NCBI RefSeq assembly: GCF_000711875.1
Contig: NZ_JONM01000005.1
Location: forward strand, 1-64,000
Source: Andreprevotia chitinilytica DSM 18519
GTDB taxonomy: Bacteria; Pseudomonadota; Gammaproteobacteria; Burkholderiales; Chitinibacteraceae
Length of the DNA stretch: 64,000 nt
Direction: 5' to 3'
Below are positions 42,679-51,138 of the stretch, one piece after another. A program made the translations under genes and the position numbers. How positions within the stretch are numbered: the stretch's first letter is position 1; the number at the start of each line of letters is the position of its first letter. The notes under the pieces are model-generated. The model did no database searches. It was not told the origin of the DNA and was given only the letters and a program-made list of their open reading frames with translations.

Positions 42679-45600
42679 ATGAAGGGCTGGATGAAAAACG
42701 CGAAGATCGCATCGGCGATCGGGTTCCTGATCTTGATCGCACTGATCTGGTTTGTTGGCCCGTATATGGGGCTGACCAGTGTCGAGTCGCGCTTTGGCTG
42801 GATTTTCGGGGTCATGTTGCTGTGGGTGCTGACCCTGTTGGTGGGCCAGTTGCTTGCCAGGCGCGCCGGTGGATTGATCGAGAAAATGCTGCAGCGCCAG
42901 GCGGATGACGCGGTGATGAGCGCCAGCCCGGACAAGCGGGCGGAAGTGAACCTGCTGCGCCAGCGGCTGCTCGGCGCGATCGATACGCTGAAAAGCTCCA
43001 AGATCGGCAAGGCACGCGGTACGGCGGCGCTGTATGAATTGCCGTGGTACATGATCATCGGCCACCCGGCGGCGGGTAAAAGCTCGGCGATCCTGCAATC
43101 CGGCCTCACGTTTCCGTTCAGCGACAAGAACGGCGTGCAAGGCGTGGGCGGCACGCGCAATTGCGACTGGTTCTTCGCCACCGAAGGCGTGCTGCTCGAT
43201 ACGGCAGGGCGCTATGCCACGCAGAGCGAAGATCGCGTCGAGTGGATCGAATTTCTCAAGTTGTTGAAACGGCATCGCTCCAAAGCGCCGGTCAACGGCA
43301 TTCTGGTGGCGATCAGCCTGCCGGAACTCGCCCAACACCATTCCGAAGGTTTTGCGATCTACGCGCGGCAGATTCGTGAGCGCATTCACGAAATCGAAGC
43401 GACGTTTGGCTTGCAAGTGCCGATCTACCTCGTCTTCACCAAGCTCGATTTACTCGGCGGCTTTGCGCAGTTCTTTGCGGATGCGACCGAGGAAGAACGC
43501 AACCGCGTCTGGGGCGCGACGCTTACGCACGATCAAGGCAGCGGCTTCAATATCGGCCGTGCCGTCGGCTTGCAGTTCGAGGCGATGTATCGCGGCATTC
43601 AGCACATTGGCGAAGACAAGCTCGCCAACAATCGCGGCAATGCGGCGCGGCCCGCACTGTTTGCTTTCCCGATCGAATTCCACGCGCTCAAGCAAGGCAT
43701 TTGCCGCTTTGTCGAGCTGCTGCATGAAGACGACCCGTACCACGCCAAGCCCTTACTGCGCGGTTTCTATTTCAGCAGCGCCTTGCAGGAAGGCATTCCG
43801 CGCATTGGTGCGGCGGTGCGTGTTTCCAATCAATTCGACCTGAGCCGTAGCGGCTTTGAAACGCCGCAGGCGCAGTCGTCGTACAGCTACTTTCTGCGCG
43901 ATCTGTTTCGCGAAGTCATCTTTCCTGATCAACACCTGATCACCCGCCAGACCAAGCCCAGCGGCAGCCGCTGGCGTCTGGCCGGGCTGGCGGCGGGCTT
44001 GACTGCGCTGGCGCTGCTGGTGGGGATGACCACATGGTCGTATATCGGCAACCAGAAGCTGATCACGGCGGTGGATGCCGACCGTACCCAGGCGCGCAAG
44101 CTGGCCTCGAACGGCCCGCTGTACGACCGTCTGCAAAGCCTCGCCACACTGCAAACGCGCATCGAAGAGCTGGAGCACTACCGCAAGGATGGCCATCCGT
44201 GGCAGATCGGTGTCGGGCTGTATCGCGGTGCCGAGTTGGAAAAATCCTTGCGCAAGGAATACTTCGACGGCGTGCGCAAGCTGATGCTGGAGCCGGTGAA
44301 GGCCGATCTGGAAGGCACGCTCAAGCAGTTGGCTTCTGCCGCGCCGGAGCCTGCGCCTGTTGTAAAACCGGTTGCCCCGAAAGTCGAACAACCGGCCCCC
44401 GCGCCTGAACCGAAAGCTGCGCCGAACCCGGCGCCCAAGCCGCGCCCGCATCGTGGCGGTGGTCATGGCTTACCGAACATCACGCTCAGCAGTATGGATA
44501 TGGCGCAACGCGCCACGGCCATGAGCCCGTCGCATACCGCTCGTGCGGCGGCAGTGGCTCCGGTGCAGGACGGCATGTCCGGCCCGGCCAAGCTGGAAGG
44601 CGGCTACAACTCGCTCAAGACCTATCTGATGCTGCACGACGCATCGAAGATGGATCAGGCCCATCTGGCCGACCAATTGCCGCGCCACTGGCGGCCGTGG
44701 CTGGAAGCCAATCGCGGCGACCGGCCGATCGAGCAGATTCACCCCTTGGTGGAGCGCGTGGTGTCGTTCTACATCTCGCAGATCAAGGAGCCGGATCTAC
44801 CGCTGATCGAGAACGACCCGCAGGTGGTGGCGTCGTCCCGCGAGGTGTTGCGTGGTTCGCTGCGCAAGTTGTCGGCCAAAGAGCGCGTTTACAACGAACT
44901 CAAGGCGCGGGGTAACACCAAGTTCGCCCCGTTGACGGTGGCCCGCATCCTGAACGGCAAGGATTCCGATCTGGTCGCCAGTAGCTACATGGTGCCCGGC
45001 GCATTCACCCGCGAAGCGTGGGACAAGTACATGCACGACGCGATTGCCGACGCCAGCAAGGGCGAGATCAAGAGTGACGACTGGGTGCTGGCATCCTCGC
45101 TGGAAGACAACCTCGGCAAGGATGGCGATATCGCCAAAAACCAGGCTGAACTGGAGGCGCTGTACCGCGCCGATTACGCCGCCGAGTGGAAGAAATTCCT
45201 GCAAGGCATCGTGGTGAAAGACATCAACGGCCTGCCGCGCGCGGCCGAGGTGATCGGTCGTCTGGCCGATAAGGACAACTCGCCGATCAAGCTGATCCTG
45301 GTGCGTGCCGCGTTCGAAACCTCGTGGGACAACCCGACGCAGCTGAACAGCAAGCTGGAAAACGCCAAGCAGTCGGTGCTGGATAAAACCACCGAACTGC
45401 TGAAAGGCCAGACCAAGGCCCCGGAGCAGAAAGACGGCAACGGCTATGGCGAAGTGGGGCGCAAGTTTGCGGTGATCAACAGCATCGGTGCCAACAACGG
45501 CGCGGCGCTCAATGGTTATCTGGAGCAACTGGCTAAGCTGAAGGCCAAGCTGGGCGCACTCGCCGGCAACGATGATGCCGGTGGCGCAGCGCGGCAGTTG

Positions 45601-46482
45601 ATGCAGGCCACGCTGAACGGCAGCGGTTCCGAATTCGCCGATACGCTGCAGTTCGTTGATAACAATCTGCTGGCGCAAGCCGATACCGATGCCAAGGAAA
45701 TGACCCGACCGCTGCTGGTGCGTCCGCTGATCCAGTCCTACGCCACGCTGCTGGGGCCGGTGGAGCAGGACATCAATCAGGTCTGGCAACGCGAGGTGTA
45801 CGGGCAGTGGAAAACACTGGCCGGCAAATACCCGTTCAGCGATTCGCAGAACGAAGCGCCGCTGCCGGATATCGCCCGTTTCGTGAAGCCGGCTGACGGC
45901 ACGCTGGATAAGTTCGTCGACAAATACCTGAATGGCCTGGTGCTGAAGAAGGGCGATACGCTCACCCCGCGCAGCTGGGCCAATATGGGCCTGCGCTTCA
46001 ACCCGGCATTCCTGTCTGGCGCGAGCCGTTTGTCTGAGCTGGGCAGCAATATGGTGCAGGAAGGCGAGGGCGTGAAGTTCGAGCTGCAGCCGGTGCCGAC
46101 GCCGGGCTTGTCTGAAATCAGCGTTGAAATCGACGGCCAGACCTTGCGCTATCGCAACGGCCCGCAGCCGTGGCAGGCGTTCAGCTGGCCGAACACGACC
46201 GGCACACAGGGCGCACGCATTCAGGTGGTGGCGTTCAACGGCGCAACATCGGTGGTCGCCAATCAGCAGGGCCGCATGGGCTGGATGCGTTTGCTGTCGC
46301 AAGCGCAGTTCGACCACGGTGGCGATCAGCCGGGCGCGCAGACCGGCCAACTGACCTGGAAGGTGAAGAACGCCGGCGATGCAGATGCCGTGAAACTCAA
46401 TTTCCGCATGGTGAGCGGCGTCAACCCGATGCGGTTGTCGAGCTTGCAACGACTCAATCTGCCCGAACGCGTGACGCAGTAA
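42679..46482 (+). CDS. tssM: T6SS membrane-complex protein TssM (IcmF)
   Basis: A 1267-residue inner-membrane protein. Two N-terminal helices (about 9-30 and 40-58), then a cytoplasmic GTPase-like domain with Walker A GHPAAGKS (128-135) and LLDTAGRY (172-179), and a third helix (about 433-456). The periplasmic part continues to the C-terminus, with IcmF-related and DUF1215-type regions and the beta-domain near the end (LQPVPTPGLSEISVEIDGQTLRYRNGP) that contacts TssJ. Between about 553 and 635 there is an unusual Pro/Ala-rich insert (APEPAPVVKPVAPKVE; PNPAPKPRPHRGGGHG). First structural gene of the plus-strand unit with tagF, tssB, tssC and hcp. Confidence 0.96.
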   Translation: MKGWMKNAKIASAIGFLILIALIWFVGPYMGLTSVESRFGWIFGVMLLWVLTLLVGQLLARRAGGLIEKMLQRQADDAVMSASPDKRAEVNLLRQRLLGAIDTLKSSKIGKARGTAALYELPWYMIIGHPAAGKSSAILQSGLTFPFSDKNGVQGVGGTRNCDWFFATEGVLLDTAGRYATQSEDRVEWIEFLKLLKRHRSKAPVNGILVAISLPELAQHHSEGFAIYARQIRERIHEIEATFGLQVPIYLVFTKLDLLGGFAQFFADATEEERNRVWGATLTHDQGSGFNIGRAVGLQFEAMYRGIQHIGEDKLANNRGNAARPALFAFPIEFHALKQGICRFVELLHEDDPYHAKPLLRGFYFSSALQEGIPRIGAAVRVSNQFDLSRSGFETPQAQSSYSYFLRDLFREVIFPDQHLITRQTKPSGSRWRLAGLAAGLTALALLVGMTTWSYIGNQKLITAVDADRTQARKLASNGPLYDRLQSLATLQTRIEELEHYRKDGHPWQIGVGLYRGAELEKSLRKEYFDGVRKLMLEPVKADLEGTLKQLASAAPEPAPVVKPVAPKVEQPAPAPEPKAAPNPAPKPRPHRGGGHGLPNITLSSMDMAQRATAMSPSHTARAAAVAPVQDGMSGPAKLEGGYNSLKTYLMLHDASKMDQAHLADQLPRHWRPWLEANRGDRPIEQIHPLVERVVSFYISQIKEPDLPLIENDPQVVASSREVLRGSLRKLSAKERVYNELKARGNTKFAPLTVARILNGKDSDLVASSYMVPGAFTREAWDKYMHDAIADASKGEIKSDDWVLASSLEDNLGKDGDIAKNQAELEALYRADYAAEWKKFLQGIVVKDINGLPRAAEVIGRLADKDNSPIKLILVRAAFETSWDNPTQLNSKLENAKQSVLDKTTELLKGQTKAPEQKDGNGYGEVGRKFAVINSIGANNGAALNGYLEQLAKLKAKLGALAGNDDAGGAARQLMQATLNGSGSEFADTLQFVDNNLLAQADTDAKEMTRPLLVRPLIQSYATLLGPVEQDINQVWQREVYGQWKTLAGKYPFSDSQNEAPLPDIARFVKPADGTLDKFVDKYLNGLVLKKGDTLTPRSWANMGLRFNPAFLSGASRLSELGSNMVQEGEGVKFELQPVPTPGLSEISVEIDGQTLRYRNGPQPWQAFSWPNTTGTQGARIQVVAFNGATSVVANQQGRMGWMRLLSQAQFDHGGDQPGAQTGQLTWKVKNAGDADAVKLNFRMVSGVNPMRLSSLQRLNLPERVTQ

Positions 46483-46492
46483 GGAGCCCACC

Positions 46493-47512
46493 ATGTCGAT
46501 CAGTTTCATGCGCAATAACGATGTCACGCCGCAATTCGCCATCTTCGGCAAGCTGCCGCGCCGGGCGGACTTTGTCCGCATCAATGCCACGCATCCGGTG
46601 GTGCAGGAGTTCGACAACCTGATCGCCCGCAGCCTGACCTGGGCGGCGCAGCACGAGGGTTGGCAGGATCAATACCTGAGCGCCGGGGCGAGCGATTTCC
46701 ACTTCACCTCGGCCGATGGCAAATGGGCGTTCTTTGGCGTGCTGCACCCCAGCCGCGATGAAGCGGGGCGTTTCTATCCCTTGGTGGCGGGCGCGATCCT
46801 GCCCAGCGATGGCGTGTCGCCGCATCTGGCTGAGCTGGCGATTGCCAACGAGCTGTTCTTTGCCGGCTTGCGTGATCAGCTGGCGAGCGCCATCGATAAC
46901 TCGGTGGAAATGCTGGCTTGCCGGCAGTTTCTCGAAGCACAGCAGGTCCAGAGCAACCGGGCTGCCGCCGATGTGGAGTTGGCGAGCAATGTGTTGAGCC
47001 GCCATCTGCGGCAGACGCCGGTCTCGCGCCTGGAAACCGAGCTGCAAGGCATCGGCCGTGGCGGGCTGGATGCGCATCTGTTGGCCTTCGTGTTCTACGG
47101 CGAGCTGCTGCGCCGTTACTCGGGCAGTGCGCCCAAGCAAGTGATCATGCTGCCGCTGCCGTCCGCACCGGGCGAAGACATTCTCGGCCTGGCGACGTGG
47201 CTGTCGCTGTACCGCGCCGCAACGCGTTCCACCTTCGCCCGCTTCCCGCATTGCCTGACCGTTGCGCAACACGGCCGGCGCTATCTGGCGCTGGCGCCGG
47301 AGTGCTTTACCGAGCGCTTCCTGGGTGTGCTGTGGGGCATGCAGCCGGACCCGCTCACGGTGGTCAACGTTGAAGATGTGTCAGCACCCTGGTCGGGCCA
47401 TCAGTCCTATGCCGAGGTGTCTTACATCCTGGGGCGGCAGTTGGCCGACCCGGGACTGAACCTGCTTTCATTGCAGGATATTGTCGAAAAACTTACAAAA
47501 AACATTGCGTAA
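46493..47512 (+). CDS. tagF: T6SS post-translational regulator TagF
   Basis: A 339-residue TagF-family protein (BMA_A0400 type). The N-terminal domain has QFAIFGKLPRRADFVRINATHPVVQEFDNLI, the family start, with WAFFGVLHPSRDEAGRFYPLVAG. TagF represses T6SS assembly in the Ppk/Fha-dependent or -independent pathways; as no PpkA, PppA or Fha is visible here, it would act in a threonine-phosphorylation-independent way. Ten bases after tssM, with GGAG ahead of the ATG. Confidence 0.92.
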   Translation: MSISFMRNNDVTPQFAIFGKLPRRADFVRINATHPVVQEFDNLIARSLTWAAQHEGWQDQYLSAGASDFHFTSADGKWAFFGVLHPSRDEAGRFYPLVAGAILPSDGVSPHLAELAIANELFFAGLRDQLASAIDNSVEMLACRQFLEAQQVQSNRAAADVELASNVLSRHLRQTPVSRLETELQGIGRGGLDAHLLAFVFYGELLRRYSGSAPKQVIMLPLPSAPGEDILGLATWLSLYRAATRSTFARFPHCLTVAQHGRRYLALAPECFTERFLGVLWGMQPDPLTVVNVEDVSAPWSGHQSYAEVSYILGRQLADPGLNLLSLQDIVEKLTKNIA

Positions 47513-47565
47513 TATTTGTTTGTTGTGTAGTTTGCCTTTCTAAAATTTTATGATTGAGGTCTCGC

Positions 47566-48075
47566 ATGGGCAAGGAAAGCACGCAGAAGAAGCTGTCTCG
47601 GGTGAGACCGCCACGCGTTCAAATCACGTATGACGTCGAAATCGGCGACGCGATCGAAACCAAGGAACTGCCGTTCGTGCTGGGCGTGCTGGGCGATTAC
47701 TCGGGCCACAGCAAGCAGCCGCTGCCGAAGATGAAAGAGCGCAAGTTCGTGCAGATCGACCGCGACAACTTCGACGACGTGCTCAAGGGCATGGCGCCGC
47801 GTCTGGCGATGCGCGTGGACAACAAGCTGGCGGATGACGGCACGCTGATGTCGGTCGAGCTGGAGTTCAACGAGCTGGCCGACTTCGAGCCGCAGCAAGT
47901 GGTCGAGCAAGTCGATCCGCTGAAAAAGCTGCTGCATGCGCGCCAGCGTCTTTCTGACCTGCGCAACAAGATGGTCGGCAACGACAAGCTGGAAGAGCTG
48001 CTGGATGACGTGGTGCGTGATACCGAAAAGCTGCGCGAAATCAGTCAGGGCCAGTCGAACGGGCAGGGGGAATAA
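47566..48075 (+). CDS. tssB: T6SS sheath small subunit TssB (VipA)
   Basis: A 169-residue sheath protein from the ATG at 47566 (GAGGT site); KKLSRVRPPRVQITYDVEIGDAIETKELPFVLGVLGDYSG is split here by its motifs RPPRVQITYDVE and ELPFVLGVLGDYSG, both invariant in TssB. The C-terminus (PLKKLLHARQRLSDLRNKMVG, EELLDDVV) packs with TssC. The upstream 53-base gap after tagF is AT-rich with TAAAAT and may hold an internal promoter. Confidence 0.97.
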   Translation: MGKESTQKKLSRVRPPRVQITYDVEIGDAIETKELPFVLGVLGDYSGHSKQPLPKMKERKFVQIDRDNFDDVLKGMAPRLAMRVDNKLADDGTLMSVELEFNELADFEPQQVVEQVDPLKKLLHARQRLSDLRNKMVGNDKLEELLDDVVRDTEKLREISQGQSNGQGE

Positions 48076-48078
48076 GCG

Positions 48079-49563
48079 ATGAGTTCCGAACAAACATTGG
48101 CAGAGAAGCCCGTCGTTACCTTGTCCGGCGGTGCCGCGCTGCTCGATTCGATCATCGACGAGAGCCGCATTGCCACCAACGAGCAAGAAAAGAACCACAC
48201 CCGCGATCTGATCAGCGAGCTGGCCGAGCAAGTGCTCGCTGGCACCGTGACCGTTTCCAAGGATTTGTCCGCCAGCATCGATGCCCGCATCGCGGAAATC
48301 GATGCGCTGATTTCGTCGCAGCTCAACGAGATCATGCACGCAGCTGATTTCCAGAAACTGGAAGCGTCCTGGCGCGGCCTGAACTATCTGGTGATGGAAT
48401 CCGAAACCAGCACCCAGCTCAAGATCAAGGTGCTGAACGCCTCCAAGAAAGATCTGGTCAAGGATTTCAAGGCCTCGCCGGAGTTCGATCAGAGCGCGCT
48501 GTTCAAGAAGATTTACGAAGAGGAATACGGCACCTTCGGTGGTGCGCCGTATGCCGCCTTGGTCGGTGACTATGAATTCACCCGCCATCCGGAAGACTTC
48601 TACCTGCTGGAAGAGCTGTCGCACGTGGCAGCATCCGCTCATGCGCCGCTGATTTCGTCGGCTGCGTCCGGCCTGTTCGGTCTGGAAAGCTTCGCCGACA
48701 TCGGCAAGCCGCGCGATCTGGCGAAGATTTTCGATACCGTCGAATACGCCAAGTGGAAGTCGTTCCGTGAATCGGAAGATTCGCGTTACGTCGGCCTGGT
48801 GTTGCCGCACGTGCTGGGTCGCCTGCCGTATGGCCGCGATACCGTGCCGGTCGAGGCGTTCGATTTCGAAGAGAACGTCGATGGCACCGATCACAGCAAG
48901 TACCTGTGGACCAACGCCGCTTATGGCTACGCCGCCCGGCTGACCGATGCGTTTGCCCAGTTCGGCTGGCTGGCGGCGATCCGTGGCGTGGAAGGCGGTG
49001 GTCTGGTCGAAGGCTTGTCTGCACATACCTTCAAGACCGACGACGGCGAAGTGGCGCTGAAGTGCCCGACCGAAGTCGCCATTACCGACCGCACTGAAAA
49101 GCTGCTGTCCGACCTTGGTTTCATCTCGCTGGTGCACTGCAAGAACACCGATTACGCGGCGTTCTTCAGCGGCCAATCCACGCAGAAAGCCAAGACCTAC
49201 AACACCGATGCGGCCAACGCCAATGCGCGTTTGTCCACGCAACTGCCCTACATCTTCTCGGTATCGCGGATCGCGCATTACATGAAGTCGATCATGCGCG
49301 ACAAGATCGGCAGCTTTGCCACCCGCCAGAACGTGCAGGACTTCCTCAACACCTGGTTGGCGCAATACGTGTTGCTGGACGATTCGGCATCGCAAGAAGC
49401 CAAGTCGAAGTACCCGCTGCGCGAAGCCCGTGTGGACGTAGTTGAAGTACCCGGCAAACCGGGCGTTTATCGAGCCGCCGCTTTCCTGCGCCCGCACTTC
49501 CAGCTCGATGAATTGACGATTTCGTTGCGTTTGGTGGCTGAACTGCCCAAGTCCGCCCGCTAA
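48079..49563 (+). CDS. tssC: T6SS sheath large subunit TssC (VipB)
   Basis: A 494-residue sheath protein starting three bases after tssB. It has LDSIIDESRIATNEQEK, FQKLEASWRGLNYLV, KKIYEEEYGTFGG, SRYVGLVLPHVLGRLPYG and the C-terminal LPYIFSVSRIAHYMKSIMRDK. It copolymerises with TssB into the contractile sheath; ClpV extracts its N-terminal helix after contraction. Confidence 0.97.
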   Translation: MSSEQTLAEKPVVTLSGGAALLDSIIDESRIATNEQEKNHTRDLISELAEQVLAGTVTVSKDLSASIDARIAEIDALISSQLNEIMHAADFQKLEASWRGLNYLVMESETSTQLKIKVLNASKKDLVKDFKASPEFDQSALFKKIYEEEYGTFGGAPYAALVGDYEFTRHPEDFYLLEELSHVAASAHAPLISSAASGLFGLESFADIGKPRDLAKIFDTVEYAKWKSFRESEDSRYVGLVLPHVLGRLPYGRDTVPVEAFDFEENVDGTDHSKYLWTNAAYGYAARLTDAFAQFGWLAAIRGVEGGGLVEGLSAHTFKTDDGEVALKCPTEVAITDRTEKLLSDLGFISLVHCKNTDYAAFFSGQSTQKAKTYNTDAANANARLSTQLPYIFSVSRIAHYMKSIMRDKIGSFATRQNVQDFLNTWLAQYVLLDDSASQEAKSKYPLREARVDVVEVPGKPGVYRAAAFLRPHFQLDELTISLRLVAELPKSAR

Positions 49564-49619
49564 TCGACGGAAAACAGGAAAGTTGTTTTAACGACCTTTA
49601 TTTAAATTTGGAGATTTCC

Positions 49620-50120
49620 ATGGCTTTTGATGCCTTCCTCAAGATCGACGGTATCCCCGGCGAAAGCACCGACGACAAGCACAAAGACTGGATCGAAATC
49701 GAGTCTTTCGCGCACAAGATCGAACAGCCGGCTTCGGCCACGGCCAGCTCCTCCGGTGGCGCGACTGCTGAACGCGTGAATCACAGCACGTTCGACATCG
49801 TTCACTTGCTCGACAAAGCCAGCCCGAAGATTTACGAAGCGGTCTGCACCGGCAAGCACATCAAGGATGTGACGCTGGAACTGTGCCGCGCCGGTGGCGA
49901 CAAGGTGAAGTATCTGGAAGTGAAGCTGGAACAAGTGCTGATCTCCAAGGTTGAGCCGAGCGGCGCAGCCCACGGCGGCGAAGGCTTTCCGCAAGAAGCC
50001 GTGAGCTTCAGCTACGGCAAGATCAAGTGGACCTACACCCAGCAGAAGCGTGAAGACGGTGCTGGTGGCGGTAACGTGAGCTCCGGTTGGGATCTCACCG
50101 CCAACAAGACGATCGCCTGA
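49620..50120 (+). CDS. hcp: T6SS tube protein Hcp (TssD)
   Basis: A 166-residue Hcp from the ATG at 49620, with a GGAG site. It starts AFDAFLKIDGIPGESTDDKHKDWIEIESF and has the family's HSTFDIVHLLDKASPKIYEAVCTG, with C-terminal VSFSYGKIKWTYTQQKRE. Hexamers stack into the inner tube. A strong hairpin terminator directly follows, as expected for a highly expressed gene. Confidence 0.97.
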   Translation: MAFDAFLKIDGIPGESTDDKHKDWIEIESFAHKIEQPASATASSSGGATAERVNHSTFDIVHLLDKASPKIYEAVCTGKHIKDVTLELCRAGGDKVKYLEVKLEQVLISKVEPSGAAHGGEGFPQEAVSFSYGKIKWTYTQQKREDGAGGGNVSSGWDLTANKTIA

Positions 50121-50134
50121 TTGGTGTGAAATTC

Positions 50135-50168
50135 CCGGCCCGTTCCTCATCGATGAACGGGCCGGTTT
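50135..50168 (+). terminator. Rho-independent terminator after hcp
   Basis: An 11-bp perfect stem CCGGCCCGTTC / GAACGGGCCGG with a nine-base loop, followed by TTTCGTTAT, 14 bases after the hcp stop. The short interrupted T-run suggests partial read-through into the lipoprotein gene. Confidence 0.82.
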
Positions 50169-50286
50169 CGTTATAAGAAGCGGTTTCGAAAGGGGCTGCG
50201 CCGCCGTGATCGCGTCGTTGATCGCAGATCGCGCGGTGTGGATTCCACCCGCTGCTTTCGCAAACAGCTTCAATGGGGATGGCACG

Positions 50287-50808
50287 ATGAAACGTGTAAG
50301 CATTTGTCTGGTGGGTCTGGCGCTGATCGCCGGCTGCGCCGAAACACCGCAGCAAACCGCAGAAACCAAGAAAGGCGAGGCGCAGCACTGGCTGCGTGAT
50401 ACCGCTACGAATAATTCCAATACCAGCATCGCCAGTGCGCCCGCCGCCGCCAAGACCCCGGCCACGGTGCAGGCTTCCGCCCCGGCCGCTGCCGGCAGCA
50501 TTGTCGGGCCGGTGAAGGTGATGGCTGGCGACTTGTACAAGATCGATTTCGATGCCATGAGCATCGCGATTAGCGAGGCGGGCAAGAACAAGGTCGCCGG
50601 CTTGATCGACCAGGCCAAGGCCGCGAAGACAATTTCGATTCGCGGCTATTGCGACCGCACCAAGGTCGGCAACGCCCAGAAGGCCGCCCTCGCCCGCGCC
50701 AATGCGGTGAAGGCTGAGTTTGTGAAGGCCGGCATCCCGGCGGGTAAATTCCAGCTGCGTGCGACGACGGATGAGCCGACGAGTGCGGCGGTGGTGGAGT
50801 TTTTGTAA
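50287..50808 (+). CDS. OmpA-like lipoprotein
   Basis: A 173-residue lipoprotein (lipobox LIAGC, Cys17) from the ATG at 50287; an open frame continues upstream to 50206 without a signal-like start. After an Ala/Pro-rich linker (about 45-75), the C-terminal half (VKVMAGDLYKIDFDAMSIAISEAGK, IRGYCDRTKVGNAQKAALARANAVKAEFVKAGI) resembles the OmpA peptidoglycan-binding domain, with a Cys where the family often has His. It might supply the wall-anchoring function missing from the short TssL, but it lies behind the hcp terminator. Confidence 0.78.
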   Translation: MKRVSICLVGLALIAGCAETPQQTAETKKGEAQHWLRDTATNNSNTSIASAPAAAKTPATVQASAPAAAGSIVGPVKVMAGDLYKIDFDAMSIAISEAGKNKVAGLIDQAKAAKTISIRGYCDRTKVGNAQKAALARANAVKAEFVKAGIPAGKFQLRATTDEPTSAAVVEFL

Positions 50809-50840
50809 GAACCGCTTCAATTCTCCCTACTCGTGGTTTG

Positions 50841-50948
50841 CTCCCCTCTCACACTTGTGGGAGAGGGGCCGGGGGTGAGGGTAGTGCAACCTTCAGCTTC
50901 CTTTGCAAGCACCCTCTCCCTAACCCTCTCCCACAAGTGGGCGAGGGA
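50841..50948. repeat. CTCTCCC/GGGAGAG mosaic repeat
   Basis: CTCCCCTCTCACACTTG with GTGGGAGAGGGG, then GGGGGTGAGGG and CCCTCTCCCTAACCCTCTCCC with GTGGGCGAGGG. It fills most of the 330-base gap before aroC; apart from the possible aroC promoter nothing else is seen there. Confidence 0.8.
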
Positions 50949-51074
50949 ATTCCGGCTGCTTAGTTGAGACCTTGAGCAATCCTTAGGTAGGGCCCACTGC
51001 CTTGCCGTCATCCCCCGCCAAATCCAGTCCCAAGCCACCTCCCCAAACAGCAACCGTCTGCCACTGCCTCTGCA

Positions 51075-51083
51075 TGTTAAAAT
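51075..51083 (+). promoter_or_regulatory. Possible extended -10 promoter of aroC
   Basis: TGTTAAAAT fits TGn plus TAAAAT, about 55 bases before the aroC start. No good -35 is present at 17 bases. Confidence 0.35.
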
Positions 51084-51105
51084 TCCGGCCTATTCAAGAT
51101 ACCAA

Positions 51106-51121
51106 CACCGGTGAACCGGTG
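51106..51121. promoter_or_regulatory. Perfect palindrome in the aroC leader
   Basis: CACCGGT-GA-ACCGGTG, a 7-bp perfect inverted repeat with a two-base centre, sits just before the aroC ribosome site (AAGGGGAAG). It could be an operator for a dimeric repressor; no regulator is known. Confidence 0.3.
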
Positions 51122-51138
51122 TGCCGCAAGGGGAAGTC

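Noticed and set aside
44797-46617. 606-codon open frame antisense to tssM
   Set aside because: Shadow frame; crosses the tssM/tagF boundary and has no recognisable motifs.
47548-49497. 649-codon open frame antisense to tssB/tssC
   Set aside because: Shadow of two highly conserved sheath genes; no domain resemblance.
49564-49619. Sigma-54 promoter for hcp
   Set aside because: No GG-N10-GC pair was found in the short gap after tssC; hcp is probably read with tssBC.
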